DNA of 64,000 nucleotides from Iamia sp. SCSIO 61187 (lineage in GTDB: Bacteria; Actinomycetota; Acidimicrobiia; Acidimicrobiales; Iamiaceae). Shown here one piece after another: positions 24,363 to 33,413 of this stretch. The stretch covers positions 992,001 through 1,056,000 of the forward strand of contig NZ_CP050948.1 of assembly GCF_019443745.1 (NCBI RefSeq), written 5' to 3'. The translations under genes and the position numbers were made by a program. The notes under the pieces are model-generated. The model was given only the letters and a program-made list of their open reading frames with translations. It did no database searches and was not told where the DNA came from. Positions within the stretch are counted from its first letter, which is position 1. The number at the start of each line of letters is the position of its first letter.

Positions 24363-24468
24363 GGCGTGGCCTCACGACGTGGGCGCGGGCGCGAACCCGT
24401 GGCGCTGGCGCGCCTTGCAGGACCCGGCCCAGCCGCGACCCGGCGGTGGCCCGGCGCGCCGTCGGGCC

Positions 24469-26040
24469 TCAGGCCCGGGCCAGGACCTGGGCGGCGACGA
24501 TCTTCACGATCATGGCCACCGGGAAGACCATGGCGTAGCCGACGTTCACCCGGTCGTCCCCGTCGGTGCGCTGGTCGGCGAAGGCGAGCACCGCCGGCTG
24601 GGTCTGGAGCCCGGCGAGGAGACCGGCGACGGCGGGGTGCGCCATCGCCAGGGCCCGGCCCACGGCCACGCCCGCGCCGGCGACGGCGGCCGTCACCAGG
24701 GCGCCGGCGGCGACGGTCTCGAGACCGAGCAACGAGCCGACCTCGTCGGCGAAGGCGGCGCCGGACCGGGTCCCGACGGTGGCGAAGAACAGCAGGGCAC
24801 CGAACTGGCGGAGGATGGCGTTCATGCCGTAGGGCAGCGTCCACGACAGCGGTCCGGTGCGCCCGATGGCCCCGAGGGCCAGGCCCACGACGAGCGGGCC
24901 GCCGGCGGCGCCGAGGTGGAAGGTGCCGCCGGGGATCGGGACCGGCACCAGCCCGAGCAGGAGGCCGGCAGCGATCCCGAGGCCGAGCGTGGCCCCGTCG
25001 AGCTCGGCGAGGCGACGCTCGCTGTCCCCGAAGAACGCCGCCACCTCGGCGAAGCGGTCCCGGCTGGCGACCACGCGGACCCGGTCGCCGGCGCGGACGA
25101 CGACGTCGTCGGTGGCGACGACGTCGGCGTCGCCGCGCCGGACGCGGGTGACCGCAGCCCCGAACCGGTCCAGGAGGTCGAGGTCGCCGAGCCGTCGGCC
25201 GACGACGGCTCGATCGGAGACGACCATCCGCCGGAAGTCGAGAGTCCGACGGTCTAGCGGCAGGTGGATGTCCGCCCGGGACCCGATCGCGTCGGCGAAG
25301 GCGGCCACGTCGTGGCTGCGACCGATGACCACGAGCAGGTCACCGGGGTCGAGGCGGCTCTCGTCGTCGGGGAGGGCGATGCGCCCGGCGATCCGGGCCC
25401 GCCCGAAGGACAGGTCGCCGTCGTGCGGGAGCGCACCGAGGGCGGGGAGGTCGTCCCGCTCGACCCGGATGGTCCAGGCGACGAGCTCCCGGCCGGCGCT
25501 GTCGGGGACGGCTCGCCTCCGGAGCGCGAGCTGGGAGGCGACGAGCATCACGATGACCCCGAGCGGATAGGAGAGCGAGTAGCCGACCGCCGCCGACGCA
25601 TCGCCGGCGTCGAGCTGCTCGGTCGCCGCCGCCAGCGCCGGGGTGTTCGTCAGCGCCCCGGCGAACAGGCCGGCGCGCCCGCCGGGCGACAGGTCGAGGA
25701 CCGCCCCCGCCGCCCACACCGCCCCCGCGGCCCCGACGATCACTGCCGCCGCCCCGGCCCCGGCGGCGACGCTGCGTCGGCCGCCGGAGAGGCGCAGCGA
25801 GGGGCCGGCGTCGAGGCCGACGAGGTAGGCGAACAGGACCAGCCCGACGGTGAGGACGATGTCGGGGATGACGAGGCGCTCGTCCCACGCGGACACGGCC
25901 AGGCCGAGGAACAGGGCGGCGGCGGGGCCGAGGGAGAAGCCGGCGACGCGGACGGCGCCGACGATGCCGCCCACACCGACGATGAGCACCAGCAGCAGGG
26001 CGGGGTTCTCGACGAGGAGGTCGGCCATGCCCGCCATCAT
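24469..26040 (-). CDS. Aspartate:alanine exchanger (AAE) family transporter with two TrkA_C domains
   Basis: 523 residues. Two membrane halves (about 5-165 and 350-520), each a YidE/YbjL-type duplication domain with TNTPALAAATEQLD in the first and LQTQPAVLAFADQRT in the second, flank two TrkA_C regulatory domains (about 200-345; motifs such as RLDPGDLLVVIGR and VRAGDRVRVVASRDR). Members include the Asp/Ala antiporter AspT and many orphan transporters. Substrate not predictable. Several Met starts (26040, 26037, 26028) are possible. Stands alone. Confidence 0.9.
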   Translation of the reverse strand: MMAGMADLLVENPALLLVLIVGVGGIVGAVRVAGFSLGPAAALFLGLAVSAWDERLVIPDIVLTVGLVLFAYLVGLDAGPSLRLSGGRRSVAAGAGAAAVIVGAAGAVWAAGAVLDLSPGGRAGLFAGALTNTPALAAATEQLDAGDASAAVGYSLSYPLGVIVMLVASQLALRRRAVPDSAGRELVAWTIRVERDDLPALGALPHDGDLSFGRARIAGRIALPDDESRLDPGDLLVVIGRSHDVAAFADAIGSRADIHLPLDRRTLDFRRMVVSDRAVVGRRLGDLDLLDRFGAAVTRVRRGDADVVATDDVVVRAGDRVRVVASRDRFAEVAAFFGDSERRLAELDGATLGLGIAAGLLLGLVPVPIPGGTFHLGAAGGPLVVGLALGAIGRTGPLSWTLPYGMNAILRQFGALLFFATVGTRSGAAFADEVGSLLGLETVAAGALVTAAVAGAGVAVGRALAMAHPAVAGLLAGLQTQPAVLAFADQRTDGDDRVNVGYAMVFPVAMIVKIVAAQVLARA

Positions 26041-26079
26041 CCCCTGCCCGGCGGTGGGGCCGGGCCCACCTGACGCAGC

Positions 26080-27225
26080 TCAGCGCAGGTGGATCGGGAC
26101 CCCCCGCCAGCCGCCGACCGGGTGGGTCTCGCGGACCGGCTGGGCATCGGGCGCCAGCTCGATGCCGGTCGTCGCCGCCAGCAACGAGCTCGTGGCGACC
26201 ACGAGCTCCATCGTCGCCAGGGGCCGGCCGGGGCAGACGTGGACACCGGCGCCGTAGACGAGGTTGTGCGACGCGTTCTCCTCGGGCCGGTACGCGTCCG
26301 GATCTCCGAAGACGGCCTCGTCGCGGTTCGCGGACGTCCAGTTGAGGTACACCCGGGTGCCGGCGGGCACCTCGTGGTCGCCGATGCGGACCGCCTCGGT
26401 CGTGCGTCGGCGGTTGCCGAGGAACGGGTCGTCGATGCGGAGCATCTCGTCGACGGCCGGCGCCAGCGGCGCGGGGTCGCGGCGCAGGTCCCGCTGCACC
26501 TCGGGGTGCGTGGCGAGGAAGTGGACCACGACACCCAGCGCCGCCGCCACCGAGCCGAGGTCCCCGGCCGTCCAGTTGCGCAGGACCGAGGTGATCTCGT
26601 CGTCGGCGAGGGGCCGGCCGGCGTGGGTGGCGCCCACCAGCTCGGTCGTCGGGTCGTCGGGGGCCGCATCACCGAGCCGGCGACGGCGGTCCACCTGGGC
26701 GCGCACGACCTCGTCGAAGGCCGCCGCCACCGCGGCGGTCCACCCGCGGTCGCCGCTGCGGGTGGCGGCGTGGTTCTCGGCCATCCACGCCAGCAGCCGC
26801 TCCTCCGTCCCCTGCCAGCCCAGCCAGTCCGTCTGGGCCCGCACCGCCAGCGGCCGGCCGATGTCGGCGACGGCGTCGATCGTGGCCCGCCGGGGGAGCA
26901 CCTCGACGATGCCCTCGGCGATCTCCCGCACCCGTGGTTCGAGCTGCGCCATCCGCTCCGCCGAGAAGAACGGGTCGATCAGGGCGCGCCACCCGGTGTG
27001 CTCGGGGGGATCGATCGAGTTGGGGACCGAGCGGCGCGGGGATGTGACCGACGAGAAGCGGACGGGGTCGTTCGCGGCGGCCACGACGTCGGCGTGGCGG
27101 AGCAACGACACCCCGCGAGGCGACGCCGCGACGGGGCACGCAGACCGCATGCGGTCGAACGTGCCGAGCTGGTCGGCCAGGGCAGCCTCGGACAGAGGGT
27201 CCCACGACGGGACGGGGGTGCTCAC
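26080..27225 (-). CDS. Cytochrome P450
   Basis: 381 residues. Haem-binding loop YGAGVHVCPGRPLA, ExxR in VDEMLRIDDP and the PERF-like R in RPEENASHN are present. The I-helix reads NWTAGDLGSVAAALG: the usual acid-alcohol pair (D/E-T) is replaced by D-L-G-S, so proton delivery may be unusual. Substrate unknown. GTG start at 27225 chosen because upstream residues are low complexity. No ferredoxin or reductase gene is adjacent. Confidence 0.92.
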   Translation of the reverse strand: MSTPVPSWDPLSEAALADQLGTFDRMRSACPVAASPRGVSLLRHADVVAAANDPVRFSSVTSPRRSVPNSIDPPEHTGWRALIDPFFSAERMAQLEPRVREIAEGIVEVLPRRATIDAVADIGRPLAVRAQTDWLGWQGTEERLLAWMAENHAATRSGDRGWTAAVAAAFDEVVRAQVDRRRRLGDAAPDDPTTELVGATHAGRPLADDEITSVLRNWTAGDLGSVAAALGVVVHFLATHPEVQRDLRRDPAPLAPAVDEMLRIDDPFLGNRRRTTEAVRIGDHEVPAGTRVYLNWTSANRDEAVFGDPDAYRPEENASHNLVYGAGVHVCPGRPLATMELVVATSSLLAATTGIELAPDAQPVRETHPVGGWRGVPIHLR

Positions 27226-27385
27226 GAGGACGAGCGGCCCATCAGCTCGGCGTGGTGACGGGGACGGCCAGGTCCTCGTCGTCCCTGGTGAGGAGGGTGG
27301 CAGGGGGCGGGGAGCACGCGAGCAGGTTGCCAGGCGCCCCACCCCGGGGCGGCGATGGACGGCGCCCGCCCTGCCGCCGGGCCGA

Positions 27386-27814
27386 TCACATGGTCTCACC
27401 CGGGAGGGCGCTGGCCTGCTCGATCCAGGACCGGAGCTGGTCCTCGTCGAGGTCGTCGTCCTCGCGGATGTCGAGGTAGCGCACCTCCGGGTGCTTCGAG
27501 CCCTTGGGCGGCACCGGATCGAGCGAGGTGCCGCGCAGGAACTGCACCTGCACGTAGTCCGTGTAGCACCGGAACGAGAGGAAGAAGCCGTCACCGTCGG
27601 CGCCGTAGAAGGGCTGGTTCCACTTCACCGCCTTGTGGACGTCGGGCACCGTGCGCCCGATGAGGTCGTCGAGGCGCCGACCGACGTCCTGCTTCCAGCC
27701 CGGCATGGCGGCGATGTAGTCCTGTGCCGGCCCGTCGCCCTCGCCCTTGGGGATCTGGGGGTTGCCGCCCGAGAGGAGCTTCGGGCCGGCGGTGGTCTCC
27801 TTGCGCTTGGTCAT
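27386..27814 (-). CDS. DUF1801 domain protein
   Basis: 142 residues with GWKQDVGRRLDDLIGRTVPD, VHKAVKWNQPFYG and FFLSFRCYTDYVQVQFLRG, the DUF1801 core. Third gene of a minus-strand operon ArsR - SRPBCC - DUF1801, an arrangement common in actinomycetes. Function unknown; the fold may bind a small ligand. ATG at 27814. Confidence 0.87.
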   Translation of the reverse strand: MTKRKETTAGPKLLSGGNPQIPKGEGDGPAQDYIAAMPGWKQDVGRRLDDLIGRTVPDVHKAVKWNQPFYGADGDGFFLSFRCYTDYVQVQFLRGTSLDPVPPKGSKHPEVRYLDIREDDDLDEDQLRSWIEQASALPGETM

Positions 27815-27855
27815 GGGTGCTCGCGATCCGTGTGGGGGTCGTCGGTGGTCGGGGG

Positions 27856-28347
27856 TCAGCTGGCGAGGTGCTCCTCGAGGGCGTCGAGCTGGGCCTTGTA
27901 GCCCCACTTCATGCCGAAGGCGGCCAGCTTCGCCTTGGGGCCGATCTCGGTGATGGTGACGTGGAGGGTCACCGTCGTGCTGTCGTCGTCGCCGGTGAGC
28001 GTGAGGTCGTTGGTGTGGCGGATCGTCGCCGTGTCCTCCTCGCCCTCGGTCCAGGACCGGGCCTCGTAGGTCAGCCCCCGGCGCTCGTCGATGCGCGTGA
28101 AGGTGCCCTCCATCGGCCATCGGGTGCCGGCGTACTTGCCCATCTCCTCGCTCGCCACGGTGACGACGGAGATGCGTCCGCCGACGCGCAGGTCGATCTC
28201 GCACTCTGCGATCGTCGTCTTGTCCGGACCCCACCACTGGCGCAGCCGGTCCGCCTCCGTCCACGCCCGCCACACGGCCTCCACCGGTGCGGGGTACGAG
28301 CGCTCGAAGTGCAGCTCCTTCTTCCGTCTCAGCATCTGCGTGATCAC
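27856..28347 (-). CDS. SRPBCC (AHSA1-type) domain protein
   Basis: 163 residues: LHFERSYPAPVEAVWRAWTE, LRQWWGPDKTTI, MEGTFTRIDERRGLTYEARS in order, the classic START/Bet v1-like pattern of AHSA1-related proteins with a hydrophobic ligand cavity. The GTG start overlaps the ArsR stop (GTGA). In such operons the ArsR protein represses the SRPBCC gene. Ligand unknown. Confidence 0.92.
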   Translation of the reverse strand: MITQMLRRKKELHFERSYPAPVEAVWRAWTEADRLRQWWGPDKTTIAECEIDLRVGGRISVVTVASEEMGKYAGTRWPMEGTFTRIDERRGLTYEARSWTEGEEDTATIRHTNDLTLTGDDDSTTVTLHVTITEIGPKAKLAAFGMKWGYKAQLDALEEHLAS

Positions 28348-28670
28348 GACCGATCCTCCTCGGCGTCGTTGGTCTGCAGGTAGTCGCCCAGCGCGTCGAG
28401 CCGCACCTCCCAGAGGTGCTCGAACGAGTCGGCCCAGCGGGCGATCTCGTCGAACGGCTCGGCGCGCAGGTGGTAGACGCGCTGTCGGGAGCGGGGTTCG
28501 ACGCGGACGATCCCCGACTCCGCCAACGCCTTCAGGTGCTTCGACACCTGGGGCTGGCGGATGCCCAACGTCTCGGCGATCTCGCCGACCGGGAACGAGC
28601 TCGTCTTGAGCAGCTCGACGATCCGGAGCCGGTTCGGCTCGCCCAGCGCGCTGAACACCGCTGCGTGCAC
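28344..28670 (-). CDS. ArsR-type winged-helix regulator
   Basis: 108 residues, HTH region ALGEPNRLRIVELLKTSSFP then LGIRQPQVSKHLKALAESGI. No cysteine or His metal site is visible, so it is probably a non-metal ArsR that partners with SRPBCC proteins. The GTG at 28670 lies exactly 6 nt after a TACGGT -10 box, supporting this start and a leaderless mRNA. Confidence 0.92.
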   Translation of the reverse strand: MHAAVFSALGEPNRLRIVELLKTSSFPVGEIAETLGIRQPQVSKHLKALAESGIVRVEPRSRQRVYHLRAEPFDEIARWADSFEHLWEVRLDALGDYLQTNDAEEDRS

Positions 28671-28676
28671 GTCCTC

Positions 28677-28705
28677 ACCGTACGGCGTCGACGTATTCCC
28701 GTCAA
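28677..28705 (-). promoter_or_regulatory. Promoter of the ArsR-SRPBCC-DUF1801 operon
   Basis: On the minus strand TTGACG (28705-28700), 17-bp spacer, TACGGT (28682-28677), then 6 nt to the GTG. The spacer holds a short palindrome CGTCGACG. Confidence 0.7.
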
Positions 28706-28723
28706 GGAATGGGTCGGAGGGCG

Positions 28724-29128
28724 TCAGCCCGGGGGGTAGGGCTCGAGCCCGTGGATCTCCTGCTGCTCGCGCACGTAGGCGATCACGAGGTCGATCTCGT
28801 CGTCGCTCAGGCCGCGGATCGGAGGCATGTCGCCGAAGTCCCAGTGGTGGGCGGTGGACCCCTCCTCGATGGCGGCGCGGAAGGACGCGTCCGGGTGGTG
28901 GTCCGGCGCGTACACCTGCGACAGGTGCGACGGCCCGAGGTCGGTGCCGCGCAGGTCGCGGCCGTGGCACGAGGCACACGACCGCTGGTAGAGCTCGGCG
29001 CCGGTGGTGGGCCCCGCCTCCGTCCGTCCCCCGTCGTCCCCGCAGGCGGCTCCGACCTGCGCCACGCCCGCGACGGCGAGCGCCGCCACCAGGCATCGTC
29101 CCGAGAGGGCCCTCGCACGCCGACGCAT
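28724..29128 (-). CDS. c-type cytochrome lipoprotein, chromosomal copy
   Basis: 134 residues. A basic start and hydrophobic signal end in lipobox VGAACGDD, followed by one haem motif CASCH, Met in GDMPPIRGLSDDEID and the ending YVREQQEIHGLEPYPPG. Paralogue of 13830-14234, of the same length, but with a better signal peptide. Probably an electron carrier on the outer face of the membrane. It lies upstream of the ArsR promoter in the same orientation. Confidence 0.9.
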   Translation of the reverse strand: MRRRARALSGRCLVAALAVAGVAQVGAACGDDGGRTEAGPTTGAELYQRSCASCHGRDLRGTDLGPSHLSQVYAPDHHPDASFRAAIEEGSTAHHWDFGDMPPIRGLSDDEIDLVIAYVREQQEIHGLEPYPPG

Positions 29129-29252
29129 GCCGTCGACCGTAGCGACCCCCCGACGTCACCGGCCTCCGCCGGCCGGGGCGAGGCCTCCGCCCGGTGGGAC
29201 GCGTGCACCACCGGAGGTGTTTGAGTCGCCTCCGTCGGCGGGAGCCAACAGC

Positions 29253-29906
29253 ATGCAGAACGACAAGATCCCAGCCCAGGCCCTGCTCGCCGTCTTCCCC
29301 GACCGGGAGACCGCCCAGCAGGTCGCCGATCGCCTGGCCCGTGGCGGCGTCGACCGGTCGCGGCTGCGCCTGGACGCGGCGCGTGACGAGGTGACGTCGC
29401 TCGAGGCCGAGGTGCTCGAGGAGTCCCACCACAGCTCCAGCTCGCCGACCGTGGGCGTGGCCTACCCCAAGGAGACGGTCAAGGCAGGCGCGGTGTTCCT
29501 GCCGCCGGCGATCGTCATCGGCGCCGTGCTGGGGGCGGTGGCGGCGCTCCCGCTGGGCGGCGAGGGCTGGCCGCTCTGGCTCCGCGCCCTGGTCGGTGCC
29601 GTGGTGGGAGCGACGATGGGCGGCACCATCGCCGCGGTCGTGATCCCCGCCATGTCGGTGAAGAACCCGCACGATCCGTCGGCGGCCGAGACCGGGGTGA
29701 CGCTCCGCGTCGGCGATGCCCGTCCGGCGACCATCGAGGCCCTCGTGGCCGCCCGCCCGCTCCGCCTCGACCGGCTCGGCGAGGGTGACGTCCCGCTCGG
29801 CACGGTCGCCACCGAGGAGGATCTCCACGGCGGGGGGATCGTCGAGGAGGTGGCCGACAACTTCGCCCGCGAGCGCCGGGCCGAGCCCCACGAGCGCACC
29901 CGCTGA
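29253..29906 (+). CDS. General-stress-type membrane protein with glycine-zipper segments
   Basis: 217 residues. Residues 8-60 look like a ferredoxin-fold domain (ALLAVFPDRETAQQVADRLA), followed by two Gly-rich membrane helices (AIVIGAVLGAVAALPLGG, LVGAVVGATMGGTIAAVVI) and a repeat of the soluble fold at the C-terminus (VTLRVGDARPATIEAL). Similar proteins are found in actinomycete stress regions. A GTTT-N17-GGG motif about 20-40 bp upstream may be a stress-sigma promoter. Function unknown. Confidence 0.7.
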   Translation: MQNDKIPAQALLAVFPDRETAQQVADRLARGGVDRSRLRLDAARDEVTSLEAEVLEESHHSSSSPTVGVAYPKETVKAGAVFLPPAIVIGAVLGAVAALPLGGEGWPLWLRALVGAVVGATMGGTIAAVVIPAMSVKNPHDPSAAETGVTLRVGDARPATIEALVAARPLRLDRLGEGDVPLGTVATEEDLHGGGIVEEVADNFARERRAEPHERTR

Positions 29907-30012
29907 CCTCCGAGCGCACCCGCTGACCTTCGTGGCTGATGTCGAGGGGTGCCCCTCGGCTCCGACGTCGGTCAGGTGTGGCGAGCCGCCGCACCTGACC
30001 AAGGAGGAAGCC

Positions 30013-30708
30013 ATGACGAAGGTGACGGCCCAGATGTCGGTCTCGTTGGACGGGTTCTACGCCGGTCCCCGGGCCCCCGACGACGACATGGACGGGTGGC
30101 TGGCGTGGGAGGCGCCCGGCTTCTTCCGGGTGACCCGTTGGGTCATCGACGCCATGTCGTGGCGAGAGCGGCAGGGCTTCGCCGGTGGCGAGCGGTCGGT
30201 GAGCTCCGAGATCATCGCCGAGACCTTCGCCGCCGCCGGGGCCTACGTGATGGGCCGGCGCATGTTCGACGGCGGGGAGGCGCCGTGGGGCGACGATCCG
30301 CCGTTCCGCGCTCCGGTCTTCGTCGTCACGAGCCGGCCCCGAGAGGTCCTCGAGCGAGAGGGCGGGACCTCGTTCACGTTCGTGCTCGACGGTCTCGAGC
30401 GCGCCATCGAGCAGGCGAAGGAGGCGGCCGGAGCCAAGGACGTCGCCGTCGCCGGTGGCGGCTCCCTCCTGCGGGCCGCCCTCGCCGCCGGCCTCGTGGA
30501 CCAGCTCGAGCTCCACATCGTCCCGGTCCTGCTCGGCGACGGCCTGCGCCTCTTCGACGCCAGCCTCGACCTGGGGCCGGCCGAAGGGATCGAGCTGGTG
30601 CAGGACAGGGTGGTCGAGACGGCCGGGGTCACCCACGTCCGGTACACCGTCGCCGGGCGGGCGGCGCTCGAGCTGGACGCCCGGGGGAACGAGGCCGCAG
30701 CCGGCTGA
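30013..30708 (+). CDS. Dihydrofolate-reductase-family (RibD C-terminal-like) protein
   Basis: 231 residues: TAQMSVSLDGFYAGPR at the start, AYVMGRRMFDGGEAPWG, VAVAGGGSLLRAALAAGLVDQ, and LHIVPVLLGDGLRLFD. This is the RibD_C/DHFR-like reductase family, NADPH-dependent oxidoreductases of various pteridine- or flavin-related substrates; the specific reaction is unknown. ATG preceded by AAGGAGG. Confidence 0.9.
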   Translation: MTKVTAQMSVSLDGFYAGPRAPDDDMDGWLAWEAPGFFRVTRWVIDAMSWRERQGFAGGERSVSSEIIAETFAAAGAYVMGRRMFDGGEAPWGDDPPFRAPVFVVTSRPREVLEREGGTSFTFVLDGLERAIEQAKEAAGAKDVAVAGGGSLLRAALAAGLVDQLELHIVPVLLGDGLRLFDASLDLGPAEGIELVQDRVVETAGVTHVRYTVAGRAALELDARGNEAAAG

Positions 30709-30731
30709 GTCCCGGCGGTCCCCGCCGATCG

Positions 30732-33413
30732 CTAGGTGACGAGGCCGGGGCTCGCCGGGACCGGGCGGTCGGTCGGCGGCCCGAGGTGGCCCGCCCGCAC
30801 CAGGCGGGCCGTGTCCTCGACGGCGACCGCGGAGGAGAACAGGGGGCCCTGGGCCATGGCGCACCCGGCGCGGCGCAGCCCGTCTCGCTGGGCGACGTGG
30901 GTCAGGCCCTCGGCGACGACGGCCAGGCCGAGTGTCGCCGCCAGGTCGAGCAGGGCACGGACGATCGGGGGCACGTCCTCGGAGCCCTCGTCGATCGTGT
31001 CGATGAACGCGTGGTCGACCTTCAAGATGTGCACGGCGAGCTGGCGGAGGTGGGCGAGCGACGAGGACCCGGCCCCGAAGTCGTCCACCGCCACGCGCAC
31101 ACCCAGGGCCGTCAGGGCGTCCAAGCGCTCGGCGGCGCGCCCGGCGTCGGACGTGAGGGCGCTCTCGGTCACCTCGAGGACGAGCGAGGGCGCGTGGAGG
31201 CCCGAGATGTCGAGGGCCCTCCGGACGTCGTCGGTGATGCCCTCGGAGAGCAGGTGCCGAGCGGGCAGGTGGACCCCGACGTCAGGGACCACCCCTCCGG
31301 GACCGCTGCTCGGCCACGCGGCGCCGGCGATGCACGCCGCGTCCAGCATCCAGCGGCCGATCGCCGGGGCCGTGTCGCTCTCCTCGAGGAGGGGGAGGAA
31401 GCGGTCCGCCGGGATCACACCGAGGTCGGGGTGGCGCCAGCGGGGGCGGGCCTCGAAGCCCATGACCGTCCCGTCGGCGAGGCGGACCACCGGCTCGTAC
31501 AGCAGGTCGAGCTGGTCGCGGGCGACGGCGTGGGGGAGCGTGGCCCTGATCACGGTGCGCTCGGCGACCTCGGCGCCCATCGCCTCCTCGTACACGGCCA
31601 CGCACGCCTCTCCGGCGCCCTTGGCCCGCTCCAGCGCGATGTCCGCGTTCCGCAGCAGGTCGTCGACGGTCGCCGCCACGTCGCCCACGGCGAGGCCGAC
31701 GCTCGTCGTGACCGTCACCTCCCGCCCGTCGACCGCCAGCGGCGTGCTGAGGACCTGGATGATCCGCTCGGCGGTCGTGGCGGCCTGGTCGGTCCCGGCG
31801 TGGTTCTCCTCGATGAGGACGGCGAGCTCGTGGATGCCGACCCTGGCGATGGAGTCCTCGGACCGGACCGTGGTCCGGAGCCGGTCGGCGACCTGCCGGA
31901 GCAGGCGGTCGCCGGCCTCGTGGCCCTGCTGGTCGACCAGGGGCCGGAAGCCGTCGAGGTGGAGGTGGAGGACGGCCGGGCCCGTGCCCCGACGGGCGCC
32001 CCGGCGCAGCGCCTGCTCGACCCGGTCGCGCAGGAGCGCTCGGTTGGCGAGGCCGGTGGTGGCGTCGTGGAAGGCACGGTCGCGCAGCTCGTCCTCGATG
32101 CGGCGGCGCTCGGTGACGTCGCGCAGGTTGGCGACGACCCCGTCGACCACGACGTCGTCGAGCAGGCTGACGACGCTCGCCTCCCACCATCGGTGCGTGC
32201 CGTCGGGCCGTCGGACCTCGATCTCCTGCGAGAAGACGACCCCGGGGGCGTCGTTCGCCCGCCCGAGCAGCATCTGCACCGCCGGCGGGTCGACGAGGAG
32301 ATCCTCGTCGGCGGCCGTGGCGCCCCTGACCTGCTCGGGCTCGACGCCGAGCAGGCGGGCCAGGTTGTCCTCGCCCCAGATGAGCTCACCTCGGGCGTTG
32401 GCGATGCAGACGGCGTCGGCGGCGTTGGCGGCCAGGGCCCGGAAGCGGTGCTCGCGCGCCTCGATGGCGGCGCGCGCCTCCTCCACGGCCCGCAGGAGCC
32501 GCTGGGCCCGGATCGCCGCCAGCCCGAGGAGGGCGACGACGCTGATCGGCGTGAGCCACGTGTTGGGGTGGTCGTGGGTCACCTGGCCCCACAGGAGAAA
32601 GCTCACCGGGACCCCGACGGGCGCGAGGACGAGCCACATGCGGACCCGCCCGCTCGGGTTCCCCTTGTACCGCCGGTCGCTCGGGAGGGTCGACGACGAG
32701 AGGAGGAGGAGCGCCGCCATCCACGCCAGGACGACGCGGGTGTCGGCCATGCCCTCGGCGGTGGCGGCGAAGGTCAGGTCGGCCACGAGGAGGACGAGGG
32801 TGCCGACCGAGGCGAGCACGACCGGCCGGGACCGGTCGCCCCGCAGCAGGAGGCGCACCGCGACGGCGAGCAGGACGACGTCGAGGAACGGGTAGACCGC
32901 CGCCACGATCTGGTCGAGCGGCTCACCCTCGGGGCGGGCGAGGAGGTCGGAGATGGCGATCTCCCAGGCCACGACGATGCCGACGATGAGCGCGACGAGG
33001 GAGTCGATCAGGGCGTCGGCGTCGGCCTCGTCCCACGGTGAGCGGAGCGGGACGGGCTGCAGCAGCCCGACGGTGAGCGTGCCGTAGGCGGCGATCCAGA
33101 GCGGGTCGGAGATCGTGGCCCCGGCGGGCGCGCCGAGGACGACCTCGTACACCAGGTCGCCGACCATGGTGATCGTGGCGGCGGCGGCGACGTAGGTCCA
33201 GGGCGATCGCCGTCCGGGCGGGTGCCGGGCCACGCCGACCCAGGCCAGGGCGGCGCCGGCGGCGTAGGTGAGGAGGTACCCGACCTCGCCGAGCGGCCCG
33301 TCGGCATCGACCGCGTACAGCAGGATCGCCGCCACCATGGTGGCGATCAGGGTCGCCGGGAGGCGCGGTGTCCGAAGCCGGCCGCGCGTCCGGGTGGGTG
33401 TCGTCGCGGTCAC
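30732..33413 (-). CDS. Membrane PAS-GGDEF-EAL protein with degenerate catalytic motifs
   Basis: 893 residues: N-terminal membrane sensor region of about 8-10 helices (1-310), PAS (about 325-440), GGDEF (about 445-610) and EAL (about 620-880). The cyclase signature reads GIHEL in place of GGDEL, and the EAL signature reads EAR (GFEARPRWRHP); the EAL Asn is replaced by His (VGVHLPARHL), though VDDFG, the Lys in ILKVDHAF and AEGL remain. It therefore probably lacks both activities and may bind c-di-GMP or GTP as a sensor or partner. GTG start overlaps the stop of the intact paralogue (GTGA). Confidence 0.9.
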   Translation of the reverse strand: MTATTPTRTRGRLRTPRLPATLIATMVAAILLYAVDADGPLGEVGYLLTYAAGAALAWVGVARHPPGRRSPWTYVAAAATITMVGDLVYEVVLGAPAGATISDPLWIAAYGTLTVGLLQPVPLRSPWDEADADALIDSLVALIVGIVVAWEIAISDLLARPEGEPLDQIVAAVYPFLDVVLLAVAVRLLLRGDRSRPVVLASVGTLVLLVADLTFAATAEGMADTRVVLAWMAALLLLSSSTLPSDRRYKGNPSGRVRMWLVLAPVGVPVSFLLWGQVTHDHPNTWLTPISVVALLGLAAIRAQRLLRAVEEARAAIEAREHRFRALAANAADAVCIANARGELIWGEDNLARLLGVEPEQVRGATAADEDLLVDPPAVQMLLGRANDAPGVVFSQEIEVRRPDGTHRWWEASVVSLLDDVVVDGVVANLRDVTERRRIEDELRDRAFHDATTGLANRALLRDRVEQALRRGARRGTGPAVLHLHLDGFRPLVDQQGHEAGDRLLRQVADRLRTTVRSEDSIARVGIHELAVLIEENHAGTDQAATTAERIIQVLSTPLAVDGREVTVTTSVGLAVGDVAATVDDLLRNADIALERAKGAGEACVAVYEEAMGAEVAERTVIRATLPHAVARDQLDLLYEPVVRLADGTVMGFEARPRWRHPDLGVIPADRFLPLLEESDTAPAIGRWMLDAACIAGAAWPSSGPGGVVPDVGVHLPARHLLSEGITDDVRRALDISGLHAPSLVLEVTESALTSDAGRAAERLDALTALGVRVAVDDFGAGSSSLAHLRQLAVHILKVDHAFIDTIDEGSEDVPPIVRALLDLAATLGLAVVAEGLTHVAQRDGLRRAGCAMAQGPLFSSAVAVEDTARLVRAGHLGPPTDRPVPASPGLVT

